64,000 bases of DNA from Dermacentor variabilis (taxonomy: Eukaryota; Arthropoda; Arachnida; Ixodida; Ixodidae). Under the pieces are notes generated by a model. It was not told the origin of the DNA and searched no databases. It saw only the letters and a list, made by a program, of their open reading frames with translations. The stretch covers positions 8,323,928 through 8,387,927 of the forward strand of contig NW_027460335.1 in assembly GCF_050947875.1 (NCBI RefSeq), written 5' to 3'. Each line of letters opens with the position of its first letter. Positions within the stretch are counted from its first letter, which is position 1. A program made the position numbers and the translations under genes. Shown here one piece after another: positions 41,578-53,689 of the stretch.

Positions 41578-41695
41578 TGTTCTTTTACATTCGACATTCG
41601 AGAAAAAAGTTCTCATATGCACGCCAATTTATCATTCCTTTGTTACCCGATATATGCTCACTTAGGTTTCTGCTGCACTCAATCCCCAGTGGCAC
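41492..41695 (+). repeat. tRNA-Ile array T8 (one 5'-trimmed unit plus piece)
   Basis: A tRNA without TCCCCA, one spacer, and TCCCCAGTGGCAC (41683-41695) at which A10 starts. Confidence 0.87.
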
Positions 41696-41736
41696 CATTC
41701 TGCTTCCGGCTCCCGAGCTGAACGGATCGCGGGATC

Positions 41737-42966
41737 ATGAGCTCCAGTGGAGCGGCTTATGCGGCTGTTAGCCGCGGCAACAGGCTTTCGACATCGGACG
41801 ATCAGGATTACCAGATTATTTTGCCTCGGCTACCTACAGGACGCATCGTGTTAAACACAGTTTTTTTTTTGCACGGCGACACTCGTGTTCGCCCGTTTCG
41901 CGTAGAGGATTTTCGGGAGGCGCTTCAAGCTCTTGGTATGCTCTCTGGCGTCGTCTCCCTTGTAGCGTACGAAATCAACCACGTATGGGCGGTGACGATG
42001 AAGACAACCGAGGCGGCCCAAAAGCTGGCTGCACTGAAGGAGCTTCACGTCAAGGGGCGTCGCTGCCTGGTCACCGACCCTAAAGAACAGCAGGTGAAGC
42101 TTCGTCTTCACTGGCTTCTTCATGGTGTGGATGATGAAGACGTAAAGACTGCGCTGGCTTCCTTAGGCAAAGTCACGGAAGTAACCCGGGAGCGCTGGCG
42201 AGTGGATGGCGTTTCCGACAAGGGCTCGACAACCCGAGCTGTGCTGCTGCAGCTGAAGGCTGGACTGAAAGTAGACGACCTGCCCCACCAGATCCGCGTC
42301 GCCGGCAAGCTTGTGCTGGTCGTAGCCCCAGGTCGCCCCATGCAGTGCCTGCGCTGCCGGGGCTCTGGTCACGTTCGTCGAGAATGTAAGGTTCCCCGTT
42401 GCTCCCGGTGCAGGCTTTTCGGACACAGCGGCACGGACTGTGTACGTTCATACGCAGTAGCCGCGGGGTCGGCGGAGAGCGAGCCGTTGACATCAGACCA
42501 CATGATGGACGTGACCGAGGTCGAGGAAGCGGTCAAGGGAGCTGGAAGCGGCAATGCGGTGGCAGAAGCGAGCGGGACGACGACGCCGACTAAAGGAGGA
42601 CCTAATAACGTCCCTCCTCCCGACGAGCCAGAAACCGCACTAATCAGCGTCAGGGTGGCCCAGAAAGAAAATGAGAGCGGCCAGCCGGCTACTGATACTA
42701 CGGAGGCAGCGGAAAACGACAACGCGACCCCTGCTAGCGCCCGCGTCGGAAGCGTCTCGGCACCGGTGAAGAGGTCCCTGCAGCAGGAGGAGAAAGTCGA
42801 CGGAAAGGCCAGCGGTGACTCCGAGGCGCCGCCGGCTAAGACGCTACCCGGAAGGCGCTCCACCCTCAAGCCTAAGCCTAACCTGGAGGCTGACCGTAGG
42901 CTCACCCCGAAGCCGACCAAAGACGAACTCGGACGACGGCCACCGGATGGCCACGGAGGTGTCTAG
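41737..42966 (+). CDS. A10 ORF1: CCHC gag-like protein, 409 aa, intact
   Basis: ATG at 41737 in ATCATGAGC context, 41 nt from the element start. Fully open. One extra Phe (NTVFFLHGD) from a lengthened T run that stays in frame. Two RRM-like stretches upstream of the knuckles are inferred. Both zinc knuckles are complete: residues 204-217 (CLRCRGSGHVRREC) and 222-235 (CSRCRLFGHSGTDC). Acidic linker 240-370, then AKTLPGRRSTLKPKPNLEADRR. The best complete ORF1 in the window. Confidence 0.93.
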   Translation: MSSSGAAYAAVSRGNRLSTSDDQDYQIILPRLPTGRIVLNTVFFLHGDTRVRPFRVEDFREALQALGMLSGVVSLVAYEINHVWAVTMKTTEAAQKLAALKELHVKGRRCLVTDPKEQQVKLRLHWLLHGVDDEDVKTALASLGKVTEVTRERWRVDGVSDKGSTTRAVLLQLKAGLKVDDLPHQIRVAGKLVLVVAPGRPMQCLRCRGSGHVRRECKVPRCSRCRLFGHSGTDCVRSYAVAAGSAESEPLTSDHMMDVTEVEEAVKGAGSGNAVAEASGTTTPTKGGPNNVPPPDEPETALISVRVAQKENESGQPATDTTEAAENDNATPASARVGSVSAPVKRSLQQEEKVDGKASGDSEAPPAKTLPGRRSTLKPKPNLEADRRLTPKPTKDELGRRPPDGHGGV

Positions 42967-42994
42967 CGGTCAGCTAGACATTAAGGTGAGCACC

Positions 42995-43024
42995 ATGCTC
43001 CGGGCCTTCTCCCCTCCCGTTTAA
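42995..43024 (+). other. Mini-ORF between ORF1 and ORF2 of A10
   Basis: CACCATGC context, codons MLRAFSPPV then TAA, seven bases before the ORF2 ATG at 43032; same as in A3. Confidence 0.55.
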
Positions 43025-43097
43025 ATCAGTAATGGCTACCAACCCGTCGCTTAGCCTCGGCACGCTAAACGATCGAGGTCTGGCCGCCAAAAGGAAA

Positions 43098-43110
43098 CAG
43101 AGTCAGGTGT
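43098..43110. repeat. Target-site duplication of element C (left copy)
   Basis: CAGAGTCAGGTGT, matched by CAGAGTCAAGTGT at 50134-50146 (one mismatch). The first two bases could belong to the tail. Confidence 0.85.
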
Positions 43111-43631
43111 CCCCGCAGGGGCGTCTGCGTCAGCAGGCGTTTGGTGTGTTGCGACACCACGTACCCGAGCACACGAGGGTTGGACCCTCCCGCGTGTAGC
43201 CGTGCGCGGCTTAGCCGTGTCTGGGGAAAGGGGGATCCTGGGGGTTGAGCCGATGCTGGGTGTCTGGACCTTTAAGGCCCCCCGGCGGAGGCAACACACC
43301 TCTTTGGCCTCTGCTTCATATAGACGGCACCCCCGGACTGACCCATCCGGGGGAAATCGGTAGCTGCCTTTTCCTGTCTCTCTCTCCCTCCAGCCTTCGT
43401 CTTTCTCTCACTTTTCATCTTTCCTGTCTTATCCTTCCTTCCGTTTACTTCCAAATTTTCCAGGCAAGGGGGTAACCTTGTGTGATTAGCCAACCTAGGT
43501 TATTTCATATTTGGTTATAGTGATGACGTACAGCTGGCGTTTACAGGACCTGTTCTTACAGTCCCTGTAGCGTCCCCTTGTAGGACTCCATGGTGGGTGG
43601 CTGGCGTTATTGCCGAAAATTCAATTCCTTT

Positions 43632-44911
43632 ATGGCAACATCCTTCCCTCCGCTTCCTGATCGCCCTCAGAAAAGAGGGTGCACCGATGAAGTTTTCCAG
43701 TTCCTTGGACGTCAAAGACCAAACTTCCCACGTTACCATGTCATCCACTCAGAAAAATTCGATAAACAAGTACGAAACATTTCCCCTTTTCTAGTTTCCA
43801 GGCCCTTAACTGATGTCCTTGGCCCAGGCTACCAGGTATCAAGGCTGGCAAGTGGTGATCTCCTGTTAGAGCTCCATGATCAGAAACAGTACGAAAAGTT
43901 GCCCAGTCTAGTATCATTTGGAGATGTTCCAGTAACAGTAACTCCACACCGCACTCTCAACACCACCCGCGGCGTTGTCTCGGATGACGATTTGCTCCAG
44001 CTGACAGAGGCTGAGCTCCTGGAAGGCTTCAGTGATCAGAATGTTGTCAATGTGAGAAGAGATGGAAAAGAAATTAAAACAAAGCATCTAATACTCACAT
44101 TTGGTTCAAGTATTCTGCCCGAGTCTGTAGAGGCGGGGTACACCAAGCTCCGTGTCAGACCATATGTGCCGAATCCCCTAAGATGTTTCAATGCCAGCAT
44201 TTCGGCCACAGTTCGCAGAGCTGCCGGGGCCGCCAAACATGTGCGAAATGTAGTGCCCTTGAACACGCCACTGAAGCTTGCAATAACTCTTTTCACTGTG
44301 TAAACTGTGACGGGGGTCACGCCGCGTACTCGCGGTCGTGCCCCTCCTGGAAGAAGGAAAAAGAAATTGTAACGATAAAAGTAAAAGAGAATATATCGTT
44401 CAAAGAGGCACGAAGGCGGGTAGCATACCTGCCAAAGAAAAGCTATGCCGAAGTGGCGCATCAGGGGGCAGCGCCACAACGGCCTCCGGCAACTGTCCGA
44501 CCCACAAATAGTGAGTCGGCAGTCACGCCATCTGCTACCACGGTGGTCGCAGCTAGCGCTGCTCCACCAACCGAGCAGAAGGGACTACCAACCCCGAAGG
44601 TGGGCGCAGCCGGGACTGCCCCAACCTCCCCGGCCCCTTCCAGCGCTGGCAACAGCCGGCGCAGCCAAATCCCTCAGGGAGCCCCATCGACCTCCGGGCT
44701 GGTGGGCGCAGGGGTTCTGCCCTCCAAGGCGGGACTCTCTCGGGAAACATCTCGCTCGCAAGAGCACGTGTCCAGCGCCTCACAAGAGGCAATGAACACT
44801 ACACCTATTCTCAAGGCGCACCAAGCGCCTAAGGAGCGGCGAGGCGCCCTCGAACGCTCCAGAAAGGGTAGAACCCCCGTTACAGGGCTTCGAAAGAGCT
44901 TTGTAACATAA
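43632..44911 (+). pseudogene. Element C ORF1 (three-knuckle gag-like), one frameshift
   Basis: Likely ATG 43632 (MATSFPPLPDRPQKRGC). The first frame runs to about 44188, where a single missing base breaks RCFQCQ. The second frame continues to 44911 and contains CQHFGHSSQSC (start cut by the shift), CAKCSALEHATEAC and CVNCDGGHAAYSRSC. A Pro/Ala/Ser-rich tail follows. The upstream domain (SRLASGDLLLELHDQKQYEKL) is typical of gag-like ORF1 of I-group LINEs. Non-functional as it stands. Confidence 0.87.
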
Positions 44912-46094
44912 GGCATCACCTCCGTTTCCGTAAACACAGCACCAATTTTTTCTTTAATATGGATACACAAATCATTCAATGGAATGTCAGAGGTCTTCTT
45001 AGGAATCTCGATGATCTACAAGAACTCATCCACCAAGACAATCCAAAAGTGCTGTGTTTACAGGAAACCCACTTGAAACCAAAACACACAAATTTTCTTA
45101 GACAACACGTTACTTTTCGCAAAGAACGCGATGATGCTGTCGCATCATCGGGTGGTGTTGCCATTGTAATTCAAAAAAGCATAGCGTGTCAACGTTTGCA
45201 GCTACGAACGGCCCTCGAAGCAGTGGCGGTTCGAGTTGTCCTGCTAAACAAACTCATCACTATTTGTTCACTTTACATACCCCCACATTACAAACTAAGC
45301 AAACCTGAATTTCAGTCCTTCATAGATGAATCGCCAGAGCCTTATGTTGTTCTTGGCGATTTCAATGCACACAACACCTTGTGGGGAGACTCTCGTATCG
45401 ATGCGCGAGGTCGTCTCGTTGAACAGTTCCTTTTTTCTTCTGGAGCGTGCCTTCTAAATAAGAAAGAACCCACATATTACTCTCTTGCAAACAGAACCTT
45501 TTCGTCAATAGATCTCAGTATAGTTTCCGCGTGTATACTGCCCGAACTCGAATGGGAAGTTACGAGCAATCCTTACGGGAGCGATCACTTCCCCGTACTG
45601 CTAAGAGCATCCAAAGAAAATGAATTTCCTCCACAAGCCCCTAGGTGGAAAATAGATACAGCTGACTGGGAGTAATTTAGAACACTACCTAGCATCTCAT
45701 GGGCTGATATGTCTTCTTTAGAAATTGAAGCCGCTGTGGAGTATTTTACAGCGTTCATAATAGATGCCGCATCTAAATGCATATCTGAAGGAAGCGGGTT
45801 GGCATGCAGACGGCGTGTCCCATGGTGGAACGAGGAATGTAGGATTGCTCGTAAAAAACAGAACAAAGCGTGGGGGTTGCTACGCGCTTCCTCCACTGCA
45901 GAGAATCTTATCAACTTTAAGAAAGTAAAATCTCAAGGCAGGAGAACCCGCAGGCAGGCCAGAAAAGAAAGTTGGCAGAACTTTTTATAGAGTATTAACT
46001 CGTTTACAGATGAGGCCAAAGTCTGGAACAGGGTAAATAGAATTAGAGGTCGACCAACGTACTCACTCCCTCTGGTAAATACACAGGGCGATAT

Positions 46095-47181
46095 GAATGA
46101 ATGAATGAATGAATTTATTTCCATAAATATGCAAGTTTATGGAGGATATAAGGAAAAAAGTTACAAAAGAGCAACTTGACTAGTCCTTAATCCTTCTCGT
46201 GACAGCAGCAGCAGTAAACAAACACATGGCAAAAAAAACAAAAAAAACTGTAAACGTTCTCATACAAGTGTACATACAGCAGATAGCAATAGAAAAACTA
46301 CATAACTCAATAAAAAGAAGCCTACTTATACAGACATTAAAGGCTAATAGGCACCAAAGTAATTTATTAACTTGTTTTTACTGCAAGAAAAGACATCAAT
46401 ACCATCGTTCATTAACTTATTTAATAAATGCGGTAAAGTATATGAGAGCTTTTGTTTCGCATAGTTGGTACGTGGGTATGGCACAAACCAATATTCCGGA
46501 AATCTTGTAGCATAATAGCTTCTATTTCGTGTCAAGTTGGCTATAGACCTGACGTGGTTAATGTTTTTCTGGCATTCCTTACCATATGTTAACGCTAAGC
46601 GAAAATTCAAGAGATCAGGAGCTTTAAGTATCTTTAAGTCTTTAAATAATGAATTAGTTGGAAAGTCAAATGGCACTTTGCACACAACACGAATGGCTCT
46701 TTTTTGTTGACGAAAGATACGATTAATGTTAGTGGCAGATGTTGTGCCCCAAACCAGGCAGCCGTAATTTAGGTGACAAACAAATAAAGAGTTATAGAGC
46801 AGAAGTTTTACCTTCTGTGGAATCTGTTTAATAGTAAAAAGAAGGCCTGAAACTTGAGAAAGCTTGTTTGTTAAAAAATTAGTATGACAGTTCCACGACA
46901 TGTCATGATCAAAGAAAACACCTAAGGTTTTAATGGAATTCACGAGCATGATTTTTGAAGAGCCAAGTATAATGTCATCCTTCAGGAGACCATTCTTATT
47001 CTTTGGCTTGAAATAAAGTTGCTTTAGTTTTTTTCTGTGTTGATTTTCAACCCATTTTCGAGAGACCAAGTATATAATTTCTTAAGCACACAATTCGCAA
47101 CTGTAAGCAGTGTTATAGCATTATTTGAGGAAAACAACGCGGTTGCATCATCAGCATATAAAATAAACTTGGTACACTGCA
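46095..47181 (-). mobile_element. Element D: CR1/L2-like LINE 3' fragment
   Basis: Minus-strand insertion in element C. The 3' end is (ATTC)n preceded by GGAAATAAA (46095-46132 on the plus strand reads (GAAT)n). The 5' end is truncated just before the YADD motif. ATAT occurs at both edges (46091-46094, 47182-47185), a short possible target duplication. The 3' UTR (46095-46343) has no gene. Confidence 0.83.
46344..47181 (-). pseudogene. Element D ORF2 C-terminal fragment
   Basis: Starts in frame at KFILYADDATALF, the RT active site, then LYTWSLENGLKINTEK. A shift near 47040 moves into the long frame ending at 46344: LYFKPKNKNG, SIKTLGVFFDHDMSWN, LNYGCLVWG, RQQKRAIRVV, LPHLLNKLM. This order (thumb, then a HIN-YG-VWG-QK-AIR segment) is typical of CR1/L2/jockey-type ends without RNase H. 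Confidence 0.85.
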
Positions 47182-50100
47182 ATATCAGGCAGACTCACTT
47201 GGGGAGCACTTTGAGAGCGTGTCAAGTCCAACAAATTATTCAGAATCCTTTCTCAAACACAAACAAATAGAAGAATGTAAGCCACTAATAAGGAAATGTC
47301 GAAAGAATGAACCATACAACTGTCCATTCAGTATTGCGGAGTTCAGAGCTGCCTTGAGATCATGCAAGAACTCCGCACCGGGTTCTGACAGAATCATGTA
47401 TGAAATGATCAAAAACCTAAACAATGACACCCAAGTTACACTACTCACAATTTTCAACACTATTTGGGCTGCGGGATACTTTCCAACTGCATGGAAAGAA
47501 GCAATTGTGGTCCCTGTTTCGAAGCAGGGGAAAGACCCATCCATGGTGGCAAGCTATCGCCCAATAGCTCTTACAAGCTGCCTGTGTAAGGTTTTTGAAA
47601 AAATGATTAATCGCAGACTCATACACTTCCTTGAACTCAACAATATACTTGATCCCTACCAGTGCGGCTTCAGAGAAGGCCGGTCGACAACAGATCACCT
47701 TGTACGGATTGAAGGATATATTCGGGACGCATTTGTACATAAGCAGTTTTTCATGTCAATATTCCTTGACATGGAGAAGGCATATGACACAACATGGCGC
47801 TACGGCATCTTGCGATACTTGTCCGAAATGGGCATCTGTGGCAATATGCTGAAAATAATTGAAAGCTATTTGTTGAATCGCATCTTCCTAGTGAAAATCG
47901 ACAACGTATTGTCGCGACCTTTCACACAAGAAACAGGTGTACCACAGGGAGGCGTGCTGAGTTGTACGCTCTTTTTCGTGAAGTTGAACACGCTTCGTGC
48001 TTCGCTACCACCTGCCATTCTTTATTCTGTCTACGTTGACGACATTCAAATCGGCTTCAAATCCTGTAACCTCTCAGTATGCGAGAGACAGGTGCAGCAG
48101 GGCTTGAACAAGATTTCCAAGTGGGCAGACAAAAACAGATTTAAAATCAACCCCCACAAAAGCTCTTGTGTTCTTTTTACAAGAAAGAGAGGCCTGTTTC
48201 CGGATCCTTCCTTAGAACTGTGTGGACACCAAATACCTGTCAACAAAGAGCACAAATTCCTGGGTATTATACTTGACTACATACTCACTTACATTCCACA
48301 CATTAAATATCTGAAAGAAAAATGTCTAAAAACAATGAACTTAATGAAACTTCTATCCCATACTACATGGGGTAGTGACAGGAAGTGTTTAATGAACCTA
48401 TACAAGAGCCTAATTCGGTCTCGATTGGATTATGGTGCTGTAGTATATAACTCTGCCGCCCCGAGCGCGCTAAAGATGCTAGATCCCGTTCACCATCTAG
48501 GTATCCGGTTAGCCACTGGCGCTTTCAGAACGAGCCCGATTCAAAGCTTATACGCGGAATCAAATGAATGGTCCCTCCATCTACAGAGAACTTACATCAG
48601 CCTTACATATTTCCTAAAAATCCAATCCAATCATCAACATCCATGTTTTAACACTGTTAACGATATGACCTGCACTACACTTTTCCATAATCGCCCCTCT
48701 GTAAGAAAGCCTTTCTCGCTTCGAGTGAGGGAGCTTAGTGATGAAGTGCGTGTCCCACTCCTCCAGCTTCGCCTAATGCAACCAACCAAGTTGTTACCGC
48801 CTTGGGAGTGGCAGGTCATAGAATGTGACATATCCTTTTTAGAAGTAACAAAACACGCACCAGAGATCGAAATACGAACTCATTTCCTAGAACTCCAGCA
48901 CAAGCACTCCTGCGCAGAGTTCTACACAGACGCTTCAAAGTCTAATGCCGGGGTGTCGTATGCTGCCGTCGGCCCATCCTTCTCAGAATCCGATGTACTA
49001 CATCCGGAAACAAGCATATTTACGGCCTAGGCCTACGCATTACTGTCTGCTGTGAAGCATATAAGAAAATCAAAACTCCGAAAGTCAGCGATATATACAG
49101 ACTCCCTTAGTGTCGTGAAGGCCCTGATGTCACTCTATACACACAAAAATCCAGTACTTAATGAACTATATTCTGTCTTGTGTATAGCGTACCAATCTAA
49201 CCAGCGTATCACTATATGCTGGGTGCCTGGCCATAGGAGCATTGAGGGTAACGTTCTTGCGGACGAGATGGCCACGTCAATCGCATCGCAAGCTGTTAAC
49301 CCTACCGCTCAGGTGCCTGTCACAGATCTGAGGCCTTTCTTGCGAAGGAGGCTGCGAGATCACTGGCAACACATGGGGGACGCGGAAACGGATAATAAGC
49401 TCCACCTGATAAAACCACACTTAGGATTCTGGCCCTCTACTTCAAAATCGCGCCGAACAGATGTCCTATTCTGTCGACTCAGAATAGGACACACTTTGGC
49501 ACCCATAATTATCTGCTTACTGGAAGTGAACCTCCATCCAGTGGTAGATGTGGGGAGAGGCTGACCGTGCTCCACGTCCTTCTGGAGTTTCGGGAAGCCG
49601 AATCTGAAAGAATGAGACATTTTTCCCTAGCATACAGGCAGCACATTCCTCTTCATCCTGTAATGTTCCTCGGTCCAGAACCGTTTTTAATACAGACACA
49701 GTCCTAGGTTTCCTAAGAGATGTGGTCTTACATCTTATTAGTCCCATGTATTCGTAGCGCTTCCTCACCTTAGAGAATGCCGCTGCGATAATTGTTTTGC
49801 ATAGCACATGCCTCCACGCCCTTGTTCCTCAAGGGCTCTCAGGAGGCAGCAGTGCTCTAGCATATCTTATAACCATATGTATTTTTACACATCGTATCAT
49901 TCGTTTTAAGTGCACGTTAACTGTTCATAGTACACGTCATAAGACATCGCCATAATCTTATTATACAGATTTTGCGCACATTAGCGCAACCATTTTTAAG
50001 GCCCCTCTACAGCCACGTCACACCAACTTCATCGAACTCATGATTTCACTGCAAACTCATTAACACTGACATGGCGCTCATTGGCCATACTTGGCCCTTG

Positions 50101-53100
50101 CGCCATAAAACATCAAACATTCATTCATTCATTCAGAGTCAAGTGTATAGACTGCTAGTGGAGCACGACCTCGACGTTTTAACAGTGAAAGAAACCAAGG
50201 TAGACGGCGAGGAGGAGACCGGGAGCATGGTGCAAAGGTTCACGTACAACTACTATACGGTAGTGAGCCACGCCTTAGGGACTTCGGCGGGGTGTGTCTT
50301 GTTCGTGAGGAAGCTTCCAGGCTTGGTTATAGACGGTTACTTCTCGTGCTCTTCCGGTCGACTTGTCGTTTGTGATTTCAGCTATTGCGATGTCCATGGC
50401 GCGTGCTGTGCATTTATGCACCTAATACAGTGCAAGGAAGGGTAAATTTCTTTTTGAACTTGAAGCACCACTTCTCTGTGCACAAAACGATAGCCTGTGT
50501 TGGAGACTTCAATTGTGTATTGAACATCGAGGATAGGTCTACGCGACGCGTAATTTACGACAAAAGCAGCGATATCATGGCGCAGATCATGCACGAGTTT
50601 GAATTAGAGGATATCGCGTAGTGTTTCGGGGCTGACCGAGAAGTGAGGTACACCCACTTCCAGGGAGAAGGCATGCACGATCAGACCGTATCTATCATAT
50701 CGTTCAGTAGAACAATGCCAGTGCTATGCAGTTACTGCCGTATCCTTTTCTGACCATTGCCTGGTAAAATGCAGGGTGGTCCGCAATAAAGAACGAAAAG
50801 AATTCGTCTGGGAACTGTGGTAAATGAATGCTGAGATCCTACGGGATGATACTTTTAATGAAACGGTAGTGAATGCTCTGAATTCTTTTGGAAAAGACAA
50901 TGAAGTTGATCGAGGAAAGGGAGTTGCTGAAACAAACTATTAAAATCAAGAAAATTGAAAGAAGTAGCGTACTACGATATGAAGACAACGCAAGAGAAAG
51001 GGATTGAAAAACATTTCTGCGAAAATTTGTGACGCTCGGCGCTTATCAAGAAGATATGCGTGCTATTAAGAAAAAGCTCGAGGTTTTCGATGAAGAGCGT
51101 TATCGAGGCGCGCTCGTGCGTGCGAGAGCAGAAAGACTAGCATGCGGGGAAATGCCTTCGAAAAGAGCACTGAGATTAGAAAAAAAGCACTCCAGACGCA
51201 AACAGATTAAAGCCATCGAATATAACGGGGTGGTAGTAACTGATATGAAGAATATAGGTCGCGCCTTCTTTGAACATTTCCAAAAGCTTTTCGCATTCAG
51301 GCCCGTCAACATGCAAAGTTTCAAGCACTTATTTTTGCAGCGAATGCCACAGCTGTCGAGTGACGTTAAAGAAACGTTGGAAGGACGAATAACTGAACAG
51401 GAAGTGATAAAGGCCATCGAAGACCTGAACCCTGGCAAGTCACCAGGTCCAGACGGTCTTTGTGCCGCTTGGTACAAATCGTTCAAAAGCCACTTAGCTC
51501 CTATCTTGACCGCAGTTTTCAATGAATATTACGAAATGAAAATATTTCAACCATCCTTCGGCCTGTCCCATACAGTACTAATACCTAAAACAGAAGAGAC
51601 CGAGAAGCTCAAGCAACTTTCCTCCTATAGACCCATAGCGCTTACTAAATGCGACTACAAAATACTGATGAAGGTGCTGGCACGGCGTATGCAGTCAGTC
51701 ATTAAGGAAGTAGTCGGCCCACACCAGACGTGTGGCATTCGCGGAAGAACCATCTTCACTAACATCCATAGGTTGAAGTGTGTTCTGGAGTGTTGTGATG
51801 CCATGTGTGATGCAGTTGCGATCCTCCAGCTTGACTTGGAGAAAGCGTTTGATTGCGTTTCTCACGAGATATTGCTCACCATCCTAGAACATGTTAATTT
51901 TGGCCACATAATCACTGAGGGGGTGACCATGGCGTACCGGAGTTGCTATACCAGACTTATAGTTAATCAAATGCTGGGGGCCCCCATTAACGTGAAGCGC
52001 TCCGTACGCCAGGGTTGTCCACTTAGCCCACTCCTGTTTTGTGTTTACATAGAAACGCTATGTCAGGCTATCATTGAAAATGAATACATTAAGGGATTTT
52101 GCCTCCAAGCAGCAGAGGTGAAGTTATTGTCATGCTGACGATGTGGCTGTATGTTGTAAAGATACGCAAAGTGTATTGAACGCCGTGAGTATTGTCAGAC
52201 AGTTTGGTAATGCCACTAATAGCTTCGTGAACTGGCAGAAATGTTTGGGGTTTTGGCACGGGGGATGGGCGTCCACACCAGACCACTTTTCGAACGTCAC
52301 CTGGGTCACGACGCCAGTTAAGTACCTAGGCGCACCCCTTGATGCCTACAAGGACAGTAGCGAGTACTGGAAGGAGCGGACAAAAGAAATAAAAGAAAAA
52401 GCCGACCGATGGAACGCCGGTCACCTGTCAATGTTCGCGAAAGCAACAGCGTGCAACATGTTTCTCGTGACAAAAATCTGGTACGTAATGCAGGTCCTAC
52501 AGTGCTCCCGGATTAATGTGCAGAAACTGCACCGCGCGTTCGCTGTTTTCGTGTGGGCATCGAGCTGGGAGCGATGTAGCCGAGATAATCTCTTCCGGCG
52601 CGTGAAGGATGGTGGTCTGGGGTTGGCGCACCTCTTCTTGCGTCAACTACTAAACAGGTTCTTCTTTTTTCGAGACACAAACGACCTATTTCTACGCACC
52701 GTTATCCAAATGAGGTTGTCAAGATCACTTCCCGAATTCGTTGTAGGTACGGAAATAATGCCAGGACCAGTCCGTGGTTTCTTTCGGGAAATAGTTCAGA
52801 GTGTTTCCTTTTTGCGTGTTCGTTTTTCAAGTGCATATTTGTGGAGTGTAAAACGGCAAAAGTTATATCGTGATTTATGTGACAGTGTTTTGCTGGTACC
52901 CATGTACAGAGCCCCGTACAGTGGAGGCCCAGGCCTAGATGTATTGAAAAGGGTGAAGAAGATGCCAGTTCAACCAGCCACTAAATCGTTCTTCATTAAA
53001 TTACACACCGGTACTCTACCTGTTAAAACCTTCCTTCAACAACGTGGGTTCTACATGCCAAGGGGAACCCACTGCCTTGTATTAAAAAAACAGAAAGCAT

Positions 53101-53597
53101 AGATCATGTCTTCATCCACTGTTGGGAAGGGGTCTTTTTCTGGGACGTCTTACAAAGGACTCTAAAAAGGGAGCTACCTATAGATCCCCACGGAATCAGG
53201 TTTCTGCCAGTATACCACGACGAAGGTTTCCCGTACGACTTGATTATGCTTACGGGCCTCCACTGTTTATGGCGCTCAAGAATGTCGGGTTACGATTGTG
53301 ACCCGGATGCCCGACCGGCGCGTCTGTACTTTTGTGAATCCATGCAACGGTATGTGGAAGTGATCAAGATGCAACAGCCTGTTCCTGAGTGGCTGTCGAG
53401 GGTTGAACCCCTTACAGCACTAAAGGAATTTTAATCCGACAACATCGTGCCACAGTAGCGGACGGCAACGAATGTAAATATTACTGTTCTTTGTTTCGTT
53501 TGTGTATTCATTCCTTTTTGCTTCTTTGTTCTTTGTTTATATCATTTAGGAATTTGTGTTGTGATATGTCGAGAACTGGCTATAAAGAAAAAGAAAG

Positions 53598-53689
53598 TCC
53601 CCAGTGGCGCAATTGGTTAGCGCACGGTACTTATACGACAGTTCTCGTGAGCCATGCCGAGGTTGTGAGTTCGAGCCTCACCTGGAGAA
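53598..53689 (+). tRNA. tRNA-Ile(UAU), one acceptor mismatch
   Basis: All arms are good except C/A in the acceptor stem (CTGGAGA). Intron CGACAGTTCTCGTGAGCC, variable region GAGGTT. Better preserved than its counterpart at 11374. Confidence 0.8.

Larger units (their letters stand above)
44959..49708 (+). pseudogene. Element C ORF2 (APE-RT-RNase H), several stops, split by D
   Basis: APE from ATG 44959: IIQWNVRGL, LQETHLKP, LYIPPHY, VLGDFNAHNTLWG, GSDHFPVL. TAA at 45673 and TAG at 45988 interrupt the linker. Fragment D splits it between 46094 and 47182. RT: NSAPGSDRIMYEMI, SYRPIALTSCLCKVFEKM, IFLDMEKAYDTT, GVPQGGVLSC, VYVDDIQIG (YVDD). RNase H: FYTDASKSNAG, then TAG at 49028 exactly where the catalytic Glu is expected (TA*AYALLSAV), IYTDSLSVVKAL, CWVPGHRSIEGNVLADEMA. 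A last frameshift near 49505 precedes a GRCGERLTVLHVLLE zinc-like tail. Confidence 0.9.
43111..50133 (+). mobile_element. Element C: decayed I-group LINE with nested fragment D
   Basis: About 7.0 kb including D (about 5.9 kb alone). The GC-rich 5' UTR (43111-43631) begins CCCCGCAGGGGCGTC and holds no gene. The 3' UTR (about 49710-50133) ends with a GC-paired hairpin (TGGCGCTCATTGGCC .. TTGCGCCATAAAAC) and an (ATTC)n tail. Same strand as A10. Several stops and shifts show it is older than element B. Confidence 0.92.
43032..53434 (+). pseudogene. A10 ORF2 (APE-RT), split by element C
   Basis: ATG 43032, LNDRG in place of LNVRG. Element C enters after 26 codons; the frame resumes at 50147 (VYRLLVEHDLDVLTVKETK, with Gln before Glu changed to Lys). 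Lesions: a lost base near 50393, TAG near 50619, several small losses at 50670-50900, TAA near 50821, and a shift near 51007. Open 51029-52138: GKSPGPDGL, SYRPIALTKCDYK, LQLDLEKAFDCV, RQGCPLSPLLF. A 2-nt loss at 52130 removes the Tyr of YADD and shifts frame. A further loss at 53083 destroys the knuckle (CLVLKKQKA). Ends ALKEF. Confidence 0.9.
41696..53597 (+). mobile_element. Family A copy A10 (beta), full length, carrying element C
   Basis: Starts CATTCTGCTTCCGGCTCCC and ends GGCTATAAAGAAAAAGAAAG (poly(A) signal changed to TATAAA, 53581-53586). Without element C and its duplication it is about 4,866 bp. ORF1 is intact; ORF2 is heavily damaged, mostly after the C insertion point. With A11 it duplicates the A3-A4 block. 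Confidence 0.92.

Noticed and set aside
46095..46132. Independent microsatellite (GAAT)n
   Set aside because: It is the 3' tail of element D read on the opposite strand.
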